The notes under the pieces were generated by a model that saw only the letters and a program-made list of their open reading frames with translations, was not told where the DNA came from and made no database searches. Positions 54,440 to 63,881 of a stretch of DNA of 64,000 nt are shown in pieces (position 1 is the first letter of the stretch; each line of letters starts with the position of its first letter). Source of the stretch: Arthrobacter sp. Hiyo4. Its GTDB lineage: Bacteria; Actinomycetota; Actinomycetes; Actinomycetales; Micrococcaceae. Both the position numbers and the translations under genes were made by a program. Location: positions 1,922,001 through 1,986,000 of the forward strand of contig AP014718.1 in NCBI GenBank assembly GCA_002370555.1, written 5' to 3'.

Positions 54440-55175
54440 CTGCTGAAGTCGGCATGCCGGAGGGAGGCGTGGCCGGCGTACGCGGCAATAACGGCGTCCT
54501 CAACATCCTGGACCGTGAGGCCAGGCACCAGATCGTTGGCCGCGCCGGCGGTGGCCGGGTCCCACTCCAGGCCCAGGGCTGCATAGCCGTCCGTCAGGAC
54601 GTTGCGGATGGGGGCGGAATTCTCCACCACGATCACGGAACTGAACAGCCACCCGCCGCTCACCACGCGCTGCGCTGTGCCCACGAGTTTGATCCGGTAC
54701 GCCGGGTCGGCCGGGTGGGTGCCGTGAACGCTGAACTCCCCGGGGCAGTACTCCCCGGAATTTCGCCAACCGCTGCCTGCACACCGACGTCCCGCAGGGA
54801 CTGCGCCAGCAGCTCACCAAAGAAGCTGAACCGGCCCTTGGAACCGGCAATGGCGTCCGCATGGGGCATCACGTGGTCCACCACCAGCGTGCCCCCGTGG
54901 TAGGCGGCGGCGCGCCCGCCGGCTTTCCGCACCAGGGGTTCAAATCCGTGCTCGCGGCAGGCCCGGGCGGCCGCGTCGAAGCCGGGCAGGCGGGTATCCC
55001 GCTGGCCGAAGGCAACAGTGGGCGCGGGCCGGTACAGCCGCAGCGTGGGGCCGATCCTGCCGGTCTTCGCCTGGGTCAGCAGTTCGAGGCCGAACTCCAG
55101 GTCACGTGCGGCGCCGAGGGAATGATCCTGCCGCACCACAGTGAGCGTCCGGAGTCCCGCTTCGGCGTCCTGCAT
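54409..55175 (-). CDS. Lipoate/biotin protein-ligase-like protein, frameshifted once
   Basis: About 255 residues. The LplA/LipB fold shows LRLYRPAPTVAFGQRDTRLPG, VRKAGGRAAAYHGGTLVVDH (the conserved R-K-A-G-G-R-A and catalytic Lys region) and FSFFGELLAQSL; a break at about 54730 leads to FSVHGTHPADPAYRIKLVG and QRVVSGGWLFSSVIVVE. ATG at 55173-55175 with SD AGGGAG. It may salvage lipoate or load octanoate, but several relatives have other acyl substrates. Starts 16 bp from DUF2177. Confidence 0.75.
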
Positions 55176-55191
55176 ATTGCTAAGCTCCCTT

Positions 55192-55581
55192 ATGGTCATA
55201 TTGGAATTCCTTGTCGTCGCGGCTGCGTTCGCGGTCATCGACGCCGTCTGGCTCAAGCTCATGAACCCGTTCTACCGCAGCCACATCGGTGACCTGCTCG
55301 CAGACAAGCCACACTTAGGTTACGCCGTGGCTTTCTATGTCATGTACATAGCGGGGATTGTCTTCTTTGCGCTGCGGCCGGCGCTCGACGGCGGCAGCTG
55401 GCTGACCGCCGTCGGCTATGGGGCCGCCCTGGGCGCCTTTGCCTACGCAACGTATGACCTGACGAATGCCGCCACGCTCAGGACGTGGCCGCTGCAGCTC
55501 ATTGTTGTGGACATCCTGTGGGGTGCCGCCCTGACGGGATTGTCCACCCTCGCCGGCTGGCTGGTGTTCCGCGCCACCTGA
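55192..55581 (+). CDS. DUF2177 family membrane protein
   Basis: 129 residues, four membrane helices. VILEFLVVAAAFAVIDAVWL, GYAVAFYVMYIAGIVFFAL, then the family motif GAFAYATYDLTNAATLRTWP and a last helix LIVVDILWGAALTGL. Start ATG at 55192: TAAGCT, a fit to the TANNNT -10, ends 5 nt upstream, so the mRNA is probably leaderless. An upstream ATG at 55141 is in frame but lies within lplA-like coding and has no SD. Function unknown. Confidence 0.85.
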   Translation: MVILEFLVVAAAFAVIDAVWLKLMNPFYRSHIGDLLADKPHLGYAVAFYVMYIAGIVFFALRPALDGGSWLTAVGYGAALGAFAYATYDLTNAATLRTWPLQLIVVDILWGAALTGLSTLAGWLVFRAT

Positions 55582-55671
55582 CATCCAGCGGTGTATTGCT
55601 GCACCGTCCCCCATCGGGTGGCTAAACTCAGGAACTGGGTCCACCCGCTACTCCTCAGAAGAGGTAATCCA

Positions 55672-56502
55672 CTGATACGCGTCATTAGCTACAACCTCCG
55701 CAAGCACCAGGCCAGTGGGGAACTGGTTGATCTTGCCCAGAATTTCGGCGTCGATGCCCTGTGCCTCCAGGAATGTGACACCTCGGACCTGCCGGACACA
55801 CTGGGTCCGCTGCAGCTCGCCGACTCCACCAAGGGCAACCGCCTTGGGCTGGCCATTTACTACCGGCCTGACCGGTTCACGGCCCACGGCACCAAGACCT
55901 TCGCGCTCAAAAAGTCCCTGCACGACATGGTCCTCGCGCCCGCCCATGAGCGCCTCATCGGCACGCGCGTGCGGGACAACGAGACCGATCACGAACTGGT
56001 GATCGCCTCGTTCCACGCCGCTCCGCTGACTGCCACCAACTCGCTGCGGCGCAACCAGATCCATGCGGCCCACGCGGAACTCCTGGGTATGGGCACCGGC
56101 CTCATGACTCTGATGGTGGGTGACTTCAACTACCCCTTCTTCACCAAGAACCTCAACGAACACATGAAGAACACCGGCTACGAACTCTCCCTCAGTGACC
56201 GCAGGACCTACACCCGCTACAAAGTATTCAAGGGCCACTTCGACTTTGCCACGTCCCTGGGACTGAACATCGAGAATGTGGAAACCCTGCCCCGCGGCGC
56301 CTCCGACCACCTGCCGATCCTGGTGACCGCCGAATACGGCCAGGATTCGACGCCGCTCCAGGAGCCCCCGCGTCCTGATTCCACCAATGTGCAGGCCCGA
56401 GTGCGGCACGAATGGATCAGCAAGGCGCTGCCGGGCATTGGTGTTGGGCGTGGCTACAAACGGTCCTGGCTGAAGTCGGACCTGGTGGCCGGGCGGCGTT
56501 GA
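55672..56502 (+). CDS. Endonuclease/exonuclease/phosphatase-family protein
   Basis: About 276 residues. VISYNLRKHQASGELVDLAQ, LCLQECDTSDLP (catalytic Glu), VGDFNYPFFTKNLNE (Asp/Asn) and GASDHLPILVTAEYG (Asp-His) are the four EEP motifs. The basic C-terminus KALPGIGVGRGYKRSWLKSD may bind nucleic acid or membrane. The start is uncertain: a CTG at 55672 has SD AGAAGAGG at 7 nt, while the nearest in-frame ATG is 55591, without SD. Substrate could be DNA, phosphoinositide or other phosphoester. A separate short frame follows. Confidence 0.8.
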   Translation: MIRVISYNLRKHQASGELVDLAQNFGVDALCLQECDTSDLPDTLGPLQLADSTKGNRLGLAIYYRPDRFTAHGTKTFALKKSLHDMVLAPAHERLIGTRVRDNETDHELVIASFHAAPLTATNSLRRNQIHAAHAELLGMGTGLMTLMVGDFNYPFFTKNLNEHMKNTGYELSLSDRRTYTRYKVFKGHFDFATSLGLNIENVETLPRGASDHLPILVTAEYGQDSTPLQEPPRPDSTNVQARVRHEWISKALPGIGVGRGYKRSWLKSDLVAGRR

Positions 56503-56520
56503 GCGCAGCCCTGGTGCCGG

Positions 56521-56624
56521 CATGGATGGCGTACGGGGCGAGCGCACGGTTCACTGCGGACCATTTCTTCCCCACCCTGCGCAATGCGGTGCACAGCTAC
56601 AAAAGCGTCACCGGCGCCAAATAG
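56521..56624 (+). CDS. Short open frame of unknown origin, possible displaced C-terminus
   Basis: After the EEP stop, a different frame reads SARFTADHFFPTLRNAVHSYKSVTGAK to TAG at 56622-56624. The frame runs in from upstream with VPAWMAYG and no clear SD. It could be the tail of the EEP protein after a base loss at about 56495, or the end of a lost gene. Its composition is coding-like, but I do not recognise it. Confidence 0.25.
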
Positions 56625-56673
56625 CCACACAGGTCAAGTAGTCGCAGCGGTCCGATAATCACGGGCAAGGCCG

Positions 56674-57477
56674 TCAGGTCCGGCGAAGCGTCAGAATCTG
56701 TTCGGCGCGTCCGAACGGGCCCTGAAGATCGTGCAGGACGGTGGAGGTGAGGCCAATCCCGTCGGTTCCGAAGGAGACGGCGTTGTCCAAGCCAAGCCAT
56801 TCGCCTTCGGGCCTGCGGTACATGTGGATCTGAAGGTCCAGGTTGGGGAAGGCATAGCTGTCCTTGCCGGCGGGACCCTGGCCGCGATCCCGTTGGCTGT
56901 GTCAACGAGGCCCATCAGGCGGGACAGGTCGCCGCTGTCGGCTTTATCCGTCAGGGGGTGCTGCGTGCGGAGCCAGACGATGCCGGCGCCTGGCCGGTGG
57001 CCCTCGGCCACGCGCATCTCCAGGGACCGGATATAGCCGCCTGGCCAGACGGCGGCGCCGTCGAACGGTTTGCATTCATCCGGTGCCGGGATGGCGGTGT
57101 CCTCGACGGCGGCAACCGCGGACGTGTCGCTGGTGATCATCCGCCATGCGGTGGCGCGGATGGCCACCCGCCCGTTGGCTACCAGTTCTGCCTGCAGGAG
57201 CTCGATGGTCCGGCCGGGCGGAGTGTGGTGGTTTCGATGTGGAACCCGCCACCCGGGATCAGGCCCAGGATCTCGTAGCTCAGCCGGGCCATCCGCATGT
57301 CGGTGCGGGGTTCGTGGCGCTCCAGGCTGTCCGCCATCAGGCCCGAGGCGGGCGCCATGTGCTGTTCGTGCTCATTCCAGGCCCCTGGGCGTGGATGGTG
57401 GAGCGGAAGTGCCCGCCGCCGAGCGCCTGGTAGTAAAAGTCACCGTCGGCCAGTTCCGGGAGTGCAGCAGTCAACAT
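56674..57477 (-). CDS. Thioesterase-family (double hot-dog) protein, frameshifted
   Basis: About 268 residues. ELADGDFYYQALGGGHFRST opens, then MARLSYEILGLIPGG, ELVANGRVAIRATAWRMI and, in the second hot-dog, AGIVWLRTQHPLTD, RLMGLVDTANGIAARV and LDLQIHMYR, LGLDNAVSFGTDGIGLTSTV. Breaks at about 57390, 57215 and 56870. Resembles acyl-CoA thioesterase/TesB-like proteins of actinobacteria. ATG at 57475-57477, TGA at 56674-56676. The acyl substrate is unknown. Confidence 0.78.
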
Positions 57478-57504
57478 TGACCCTTTCGCTTGTTCGTGTG
57501 CGGC

Positions 57505-58006
57505 TCAGCCCACCCTATCCGCATTGCCCGCCTCCTCCTGCTCGGCAGCGCCAGGCCACGCCTCCTCCGCGGCGAGCCCGACGGTGGCATAGATCAGGGC
57601 CCAGAGGATGGAACCGGCGACGGCGGCGGCATGCGCGTCCGCAGGTCCGGCCACGATGTTGCGAAACCGGGATGGAGTTCCTTCGCCTCGACCTCATCCA
57701 ACGGAACCCACTGGAGTTCGAGGCTTTCCGGATCGCTGATCACGGGCTCAAAAGGCGCGGTCACCAGCACTACAACGGTGGTGTAGGACCAGTAGCCGAA
57801 GTCCAGCACAGACGTGAAGAGGACGCTCACATCCGCGGCCGGCACCGCGGCTTCCTCCTGCGCCTCGCGGAGGGCCCGGTGACTGCGTCCTCGCCCTGGT
57901 GCAATGCTCCGCCCAGGCGTCGCCGGGGTCCCGCGGACCGGTCCGGACCGGCGGAATCGTGAGGTTCGCGTCAGGGCCGCGGCAGCCAAGGAGTGATCCA
58001 TTCCAC
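57505..58006 (-). CDS. Nudix hydrolase, frameshifted
   Basis: About 168 residues. Start GTG at 58004-58006 gives V-E-W-I-T-P-W-L-P-R-P, and, after a break at 57966, ANLTIPPVRTGPRDPGD. The Nudix box GGALHQGEDAVTG-ALREAQEEAA (one more break at about 57870) keeps G-x5-E-x7-R-E-x2-E-E. SVLDFGYWSYTTVVVLVTA and ELQWVPLDEVEAKELHPGF follow. One frame stops at 57594; another continues to TGA at 57505-57507 and reads more like protein; end uncertain. Possibly cleans up oxidised nucleotides. Confidence 0.7.
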
Positions 58007-58055
58007 CAGTCTGGCAGGTGCCCGGTGGCCCGGACGCGCGGCCACCAGCGGCGGG

Positions 58056-58256
58056 TCAGCCGGCTTGTCCCGCGTGACCGCGTTCGACGGCGAAATCACC
58101 GCCCGGGTACATAACGGTTTCGTGTCCGTCGTCGAACCTGACCAGGTAGGGCGGATGACCTTCCTGGCCACGGACTTCCACGATCACGCCGTGCCGGTCC
58201 GAAGATCCGACGGTCCTCCCCCGGACGATAATCCTGTCGCCCTGCGCTGCCTCCAT
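58056..58256 (-). CDS. DUF1918 domain protein
   Basis: Intact 66-residue basic protein. MEAAQGDRIIVRGRTVGSSD, HGVIVEVRGQEGHPPYLVRF and DDGHETVMYPGGDFAVE give the typical SH3-like beta fold of DUF1918. Such short proteins are common in actinobacteria; function unknown. ATG at 58254-58256, TGA at 58056-58058. Confidence 0.85.
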   Translation of the reverse strand: MEAAQGDRIIVRGRTVGSSDRHGVIVEVRGQEGHPPYLVRFDDGHETVMYPGGDFAVERGHAGQAG

Positions 58257-58317
58257 GGCAATCACCTCCAAGCCCAGAGTACGACTGACGGGGACCCGGG
58301 AACAGGGGTCAGCCGCG

Positions 58318-58867
58318 TTACGCGTCGCGGTTCCCGGAAATGCGCTGCAGGTCAGGTCCCTGAGACGCGATGAGCCGTGCAGCGTGGCGCAGCGTGGCGT
58401 CGGGGTCCTGGTGCCAGCGGGTGATGACGACGTCGGCGCGCTGACGGCCGCTTCCGCCCAGTCCATGTAGCAACGGAACCACGACGTCGGCAATCAGGGG
58501 GTCCACCAGCTCACCGGTCTGCGCGGTTCTGATGAAGCCCTCCAGCCGGGTCAGGTCAGAGTGGCGAAGCAGGGCAACCCGGGACTGCAGCAGCACCACG
58601 GCGGCGAGCCGCCTCTCATAGACCGGCCGCCTGCCGGGACCGGGCCGGCCCAGAGGAGGGACGCCAATGCGGTCACCTCATCGTGGCCAAGGTCCTTGAA
58701 CTTTCTGCCGGCGTCGCGGACGGTGCCGCGTACGGCTCCCACTGACGAACCGTAGGATCCCAGGACCCGCCCATCCGGGACTCCACGTCCTCCGCCCGGT
58801 ACCAGGCCCCCTCATTCTGCAGGGTGGCATCGATGAAGCCGGCAGCATCCTGCACACGCCCGTTCAC
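58318..58867 (-). CDS. DNA alkylation repair protein (AlkD-like HEAT repeats), frameshifted
   Basis: About 183 residues. VGAVRGTVRDAGRKFKDLGHDEVTAL, LASLLWAGPV and, after a break at about 58620, RRLAAVVLLQSRVALLRHSD, LEGFIRTAQTGELVDPLIAD, VITRWHQDPDATLRHAARL. The L-W-x(4-6)-E-R-R-L-A-A-V and Trp/Arg pattern is the AlkD signature for binding alkylated DNA. A break at about 58750 as well. It is shorter than AlkD (about 230 residues). GTG at 58867 lies in a duplicated SD-GTG module (see findings). TAG at 58318-58320. Confidence 0.7.
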
Positions 58868-58911
58868 AGCACCCTCCCGTTCACAGCGCCCTCCCGGTCA
58901 CGGCACTGGAG
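58861..58911. repeat. 17-bp duplication of a ribosome site and start codon before the AlkD-like gene
   Basis: On the plus strand CGTTCACAGCACCCTCC (58861-58877) and CGTTCACAGCGCCCTCC (58878-58894) are adjacent copies with one difference; a weaker third copy follows at 58895. Read on the minus strand each copy is GGAGGG, six nucleotides, GTGAACG, i.e. an SD plus GTG start. Confidence 0.85.
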
Positions 58912-58938
58912 TTCACGAGCCCTGGGTTCACGTCGCCG

Positions 58939-59300
58939 CTACCGTCCCTGCCGGCCGGCCGCGGCGTGGCGGATGCAGAACGGCGTCGACGGGCGGGCTT
59001 CGAGCCGACCCTCCGCAATGAGGTCCCGCAGACGGCACACGTTCCATAGGTGCCCGCCGCAATCCGCGCCAGGGCCGCATCCACCTGGTCAAGTCCGTCA
59101 CTGCTCTGCTTCAGGAGCGCCGACGCCTGCGATAGCTCGAACGCAATGGTGGAACCTTCGGGGTCGTGCTCGTCATCCACGTTGGAATCCTGGCGGGCGG
59201 CGTTGGCCGCCGAAATGTCCGCATGGAGGGCGGGGAGGAGCGCGAGTTTCCGGGTGCGCTCTTCTTCCAGCAGAACCCGGAACCGTTCAAAATCCGGCAT
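58939..59300 (-). CDS. TraR/DksA-like zinc-finger protein, frameshifted once
   Basis: About 120 residues. N-terminal coiled coil (DFERFRVLLEEERTRKLALL, SQASALLKQSSDGLDQVDAAL), then GTYGTCAVCGTS and, after a break at about 59020, LIAEGRLEARPSTPFCIRHA. The zinc ligands read C-x2-C and C-x2-H rather than four Cys. Coiled coil plus zinc finger is the DksA/TraR plan of RNA-polymerase secondary-channel regulators. The TAG is at 58939-58941. Confidence 0.8.
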
Positions 59301-59439
59301 GGGAAAAGCCTAGTGGTTTGGGTCTCGACAAGCGCCGTCCGCGGGAGCATGCTGGTAATCATTAGCGCCTCAGATGCCGTCTGGCAGCCAGGGACAGACA
59401 GCTGATGGACACAGAATCAACAGAGAAAGTCTGCGTGCC

Positions 59440-59889
59440 ATGCCTACCAACGTCGTCACCACACTGGCAGTTAAATCCCACAACACCCCGGATGAGAAGC
59501 GCCGCCCGGACAAAACCGAAGTGGACGTAGTCAACCTGGGCGACTACACGGTTGGCCGGTTCACGTTCAGTCCCGGCTGGCGCTGGTCGGACTGCATCAA
59601 GCCGGTGGTCCAGACCGAGTCCTGCCAGAACAACCACGTGGGATACTGCGTTTCCGGGGCCCTCAACGTCGAGACCACCAATGGCAACCGGACCAGCATC
59701 AGCGCCGGCGATTCCTACACCATTCCACCCGGGCATGATGCCTGGGTGGACGGAGACGAAGCCTTCGTCGGCATCGAATTCCTCAGCGCCGCGGAATTCG
59801 CCAAAGCCCGGAAACATGACCCGGCTGCGCCTCCGCTCAGGTCAGTACCAGTTGTTGGCCACGGAATGGTTCCACGCGCCGCACGGTGA
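59440..59889 (+). CDS. Cupin-domain protein
   Basis: About 149 residues. The beta barrel shows VDVVNLGDYTVGRFTFSPGWRW, HVGYCVSGALNVETTNGN and GDSYTIPPGHDAWVDGDEAF; the metal-binding His/Glu of typical cupin motif 1 are not obvious. ATG at 59440, preceded by AAAG about 12 nt upstream. The last 16 codons overlap the convergent lytic-transglycosylase gene by 48 bp, so the true stop may be slightly earlier and hidden by a base loss. Confidence 0.75.
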   Translation: MPTNVVTTLAVKSHNTPDEKRRPDKTEVDVVNLGDYTVGRFTFSPGWRWSDCIKPVVQTESCQNNHVGYCVSGALNVETTNGNRTSISAGDSYTIPPGHDAWVDGDEAFVGIEFLSAAEFAKARKHDPAAPPLRSVPVVGHGMVPRAAR

Positions 59890-61129
59890 CCCGTAGCGGT
59901 CCGCGATATAGGACAGGCCCCAATTGACCTGGGTCCGGTAGCTTGTGAGCCAGTCGCTGCCGGCCGTCCCGTACTTGCTGGCCGGCAACGCCTGGGCTAT
60001 CCCGTATGCGCCTGAGTAGGGATTGGTCGCAGTGGTCAGCCAGTTGGACTCCTTGGTCCACAGTGACGCCAGGCACTGGAACTGGTCCTGGCCCCACCCG
60101 AACGCTCCCAACTGCCCGGACGCATAGCTCTTGGCGGCGGCGGGATCGTTCACGGCGCCTCCCGGCACGGAAGGCACGACGACGACGGGCGGCGGGACCG
60201 GCGTCGGGCTCGGGACAGGAGCGGGGCGGGTACTCCCGGTACAGCAGGTGGGGCCGGAGCCGGTTTCTGCGCAGCGGCAAGGGCCGCCTTGGCTGCCGCC
60301 TCCGCCTGTTGGCGTGCCTGCTCCTGCGCCGCGGCCCTTTTGGCGGCCTGCGCCGTTTCATACGCGGCCAAGGCCACCTTGCCCTGCCGGAACTCCTCCT
60401 CCACCGCAGCCGTGGTGCCCTTGAGGGAGGCCAGCTGCGCGGTCAGTTCCTGGCCGTGCTCCTGTTGCTCCGCGATCTGCCGGGACATGGCCTGCTGGGC
60501 GGATTGGGCGGCGTCGAGCTTGGTTCTGGCTTCGCCGGACAGGCGCTCGCGCTCGGCCCTGGCCGCCTGCTCCTGATCGGCCAGGGCACGGGAAATGCGT
60601 TCGGCGCCTGCGGATTTGTTGACCAGGGCCGCAGTCTTGTCGCTGATAATCTGGACGATATTCAGGCCTTGGATGCTGTTGTTCTGCACGGCGTCGAGGG
60701 CAACGAAGAAACCCATGTTGGTTCCACCGGTCTTATACGACTGGGCGCCAGGGCGCCGATTTCCTTCTTGTACTGTCCCAGTTCGGCCGCGGCGCGTGCA
60801 GTCTGGGCCGTGAGTGCGTCAACAGTGGAAGTGGCGGCCTGAAGTGCCGCCTCGGCCTTGGCGTACTCCGCGGCGGACGCTACGGCAGAATTGCCCAGTG
60901 CCTCTGCTTCGGTCTGAAGTCCGCCCAGCAGCCCATTGATCCTGGTGACTTCTGCCGCTTTGCCGGCCTCGCTTTGCTTGGCGTTCTGCACGTCCTGCCA
61001 CGAGGGATACCCGCCGGGCGGCGCGTCGTCGGCGGCATGCGAGGGTAGGAGCGTAGCCGACCCCACCAGGGCGACCGCCAGCAGGCCGGCGAGGGCGGGC
61101 AGCCGCATTTTTTGAACAATCCGGGACAT
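59842..61129 (-). CDS. Secreted coiled-coil protein with C-terminal lytic-transglycosylase-like domain, frameshifted
   Basis: A signal peptide (LPALAGLLAVALVGSATLLP) ends near SHAAD; then a long coiled coil (EAGKAAEVTRINGLLGGLQ, LQAATSTVDALTAQTARAA, EQQEHGQELTAQLASLKG), an Ala/Pro linker rich in AAAKAALAAAQK, and a C-terminal domain WTKESNWLTTATNPYSGAYG, IAQALPASKYG, CGAWNHSVANNWY of the SLT type, with Glu in KESNW as the likely catalyst. Breaks at about 60745, 60215. The PcsB/RipA-like coiled-coil arrangement suggests a cell-separation hydrolase. ATG at 61127-61129. About 430 residues. Confidence 0.8.
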
Positions 61130-61287
61130 AGTTCGTGAGCTTACCGGGCATATACGAATTACGGGGCCTGACCTGCAACATCGTTACCGGGGAGGAATGG
61201 AATCCGCGATGAAGCACGAGCGGATTTCATGCCTACATTCCGTTGCCGGAAAGTGACATTGCCGATCATTGCATCCCTGGTGCTCTC

Positions 61288-62750
61288 TCAGGTCCCGCAG
61301 AAGGTCCGGTAGCTCCCGAAGTCTTCAGGGGCGGGTCCGGCGTAGCGTTCCAACCCGGGCGTTGCGTATACGGATCGGCCAGGACGTCCACCAACCGGTT
61401 GAATGGATCCAGGTGGCCCGCGATAGCCGAGTCCAGGGCCTCTTCCACCAGGTGGTTCCTGGGGATGTAGACGGGGTTGACGCGGTCCATCAGGTCCGCG
61501 TCCGGCGCCAGGGCCAGCCACCGTGCGGACCAGGCGTCGAATGCGCCCGGGTCCGCAAACATGGACCGCGCAGTTTCCGGAGTGGCGCGGGCCGCCGGGC
61601 CGAGGCTCCGGAAGAAGGAGGTGTAATCCACCTGGCCTTCCTGGAGCAGCACCAACACGCCGTCCACGAGAGGCGACGCAACGTCGTCGTGCGTGTCCGG
61701 GCGCAGCCCAAGCTTGGACTTCATGCCGGCTGACCAGGCAGCGCTGTACAGGGCACGGAAGGCGCCGAGGGATTCAACGGCGAGCGCCACGGCCTGGTCC
61801 GGGTCTTCATGGAGCAGGGGCAGGAGTGCTTCAGCGAGCCGGGTGAGGTTCCATTCAGCGATGACCGGCTGGTTGGCGTAGGCATAGCGTCCGTCCGCGT
61901 CGATGGAGCTGTAGACCGCGCCGGGGTTGAAGGCGTCCATAAACGCGCAGGGACCGTAGTCGATGGTCTCGCCGGAGATGGCCATGTTGTCGGTGTTCAT
62001 CACGCCATGGACGAAGCCCACCAGCATCCATTGCGCCACGAGGGACGCCTGCGCGGCTATGACCGCCTCGAAGAACGCGAGATAGGGCTTGTCGGCGAGC
62101 GCCGCGTCCGGGTAATGGCGGCTGATGGCATGATCGGCCAGGCGGCGCAGAAGGTCCGTCTCGCCGTTGACGCGGGCGAACTGGAAGCTGCCGACGCGCA
62201 GGTGGCTGCTGGCCACTCTCGTGAGCACCGCCCCGGGCAGCATGGTTTCACGGCGGACGGGCCGGCCCGTGGCCACCACGGAGAGGGACCTCGTGGTGGG
62301 GACGCCCATGGCATGCATGGCTTCGCTGACGATGTACTCGCGCAGCATGGGACCGACGACGGCGAGGCCGTCACCTGCGCGGGCGAACGGTGTCCGGCCG
62401 GAGCCCTTGAGGTGGATGTCCCGGAGCTGCCCGTGGATGTCGGTGACCTCCCCCAGCAGGAGGGCCCGCCCGTCGCCGAGCAGGGGTGAGTAGCCGCCGA
62501 ACTGGTGGCCGGCATAGGCCTGCGCAACGGGTGTGGCACCTTCAGGAATCTGGTTGCCGATGAGCAGCCGCGTCCCCTCGGGCGTCCGCAGCGAGGACGG
62601 GTCGAAGCCCAGTTCACCGGCCAACGGCTCGTTCAGGACCAGCAGCTGCGGGTCAGGTGCTTCCTCCGCCTGCCAGGGAACCGCCAGCTCCTCGAGTTCG
62701 CGGGCGAAACGCCGGCCGAAGGTGAGCGTTAGTGGGATTGCGGTGCTCAT
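61288..62750 (-). CDS. selO: Protein adenylyltransferase SelO (YdiU), frameshifted near the 3' end
   Basis: About 488 residues. [40 protein letters not shown] and [20 protein letters not shown] form the pseudokinase ATP cradle; [20 protein letters not shown] holds the inverted catalytic Asp/Asn. SelO AMPylates Ser/Thr/Tyr and responds to oxidative stress. The frame ends at 61266, but a break at about 61350 gives the expected ending [14 protein letters not shown] with stop at 61288. ATG at 62748-62750. Confidence 0.92.
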
Positions 62751-62835
62751 GTTTCAAGACTACCCGTGGCCGAGGGTGCGCGCCCCGCCCTCCCAGTTAG
62801 TAGCCTACTCAGATCCGACGTAGTGGCATCGGCCC

Positions 62836-63810
62836 TCAGACGTGCTGGCCGAACCAGGCGAGGGTGTCGTGCCAGGCGGCCGTGGCCTGGGTTTGGTTGT
62901 AGCGCTCGCCGGTGTCGTTGTGGAAGGCATGGTCCACGCCGGGGTAAACGGTGAGCTGATGGCGGACCCCGGCAGCCGCCAGGGCATCCCGGAGACCCGG
63001 CATCGCTCTGGTGATCCGCTGGTCGCGCTCGGCATAGACCCCGAACACCGCCGCCTTGATGGCCGGCACCTTGTTCAGGTCCGGCGCCGGCCCGTAGAAC
63101 GCGGCGGTGGCCTTCAGTCCGGCCAGCTCGGTTGCCGCCTGCCAGGTGATGCCGCCGCCGAAGCAGTACCCGTTCATGGCGATGCGTCCGGAATCCACGA
63201 AGTCCTGGCCTGAAGGTAGTCAAAGGCGGCGGCGAAGTCAGCAACATGGCGTTGTGCCCCGGCTCGGGTCAGTGCACCCGACACGGCGTCGGAGTCGAGG
63301 CTGGCGGTGCCGCCTTCCCTGCTGAGCAGGTCAAGGGCCAGCGCCGCGTACCCGGCTTTGGCAAAGCGGCGAGCAACGTCCTGGATGTGCGGGGTCAGGC
63401 CGCGGTTCTCGTGGCAGACCAGCACCGCCGGGCCGGCCGCCCCGGAGTCGGGCCGGCAAGGTACCCGCTGATCTCGGTTCCGTCGGCCGGGAACCGGACG
63501 GTCGCCGTCGTCAGCCCCGCGGCGCCCTCGGGGACGGAGAGCGGACTCTTGGCCCCGGGACAGCACCGGCAGAAGCGGTGCCGGGGCCCGCCGTCGACGA
63601 TGACGGCGTGGGTGTGGGCATGGGGTCGGTGCTGCGTGGGACTTCCTCGGGTGTGCATCCCACGAGCAGCATCGCGCCCGATGCCGCCGACATGCTTCCC
63701 ATGATGAATGCGACCCTGCGGGTGAACGTGCGGTGCGTCATTGCGCCGGCTCGGTAGTCGTCGAAGAATTCCTCGATCAGGTACCGTTCAAACTTTCCAA
63801 GCTGGATCAT
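62836..63810 (-). CDS. Exported dienelactone-hydrolase-family protein, frameshifted
   Basis: About 325 residues. N-terminus [20 protein letters not shown] then R-T-F-T-R-R-V-A-F, a twin-Arg-like signal with hydrophobic stretch ending LLVGC (possible lipobox). After linkers with [10 protein letters not shown] and breaks at about 63545, 63445, alpha/beta-hydrolase: [20 protein letters not shown], after a break near 63205 the nucleophile [13 protein letters not shown], Asp in AERDQRI and His in [11 protein letters not shown]. Cys-nucleophile dienelactone-hydrolase fold; substrate unknown. Confidence 0.8.
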
Positions 63811-63881
63811 TGTTGGCCTCCTCGAGTGAGGCTCATATCCTTCTCCGAAGCCGGCGGTCCTGCAAGGGGCCCGCACCCTGG

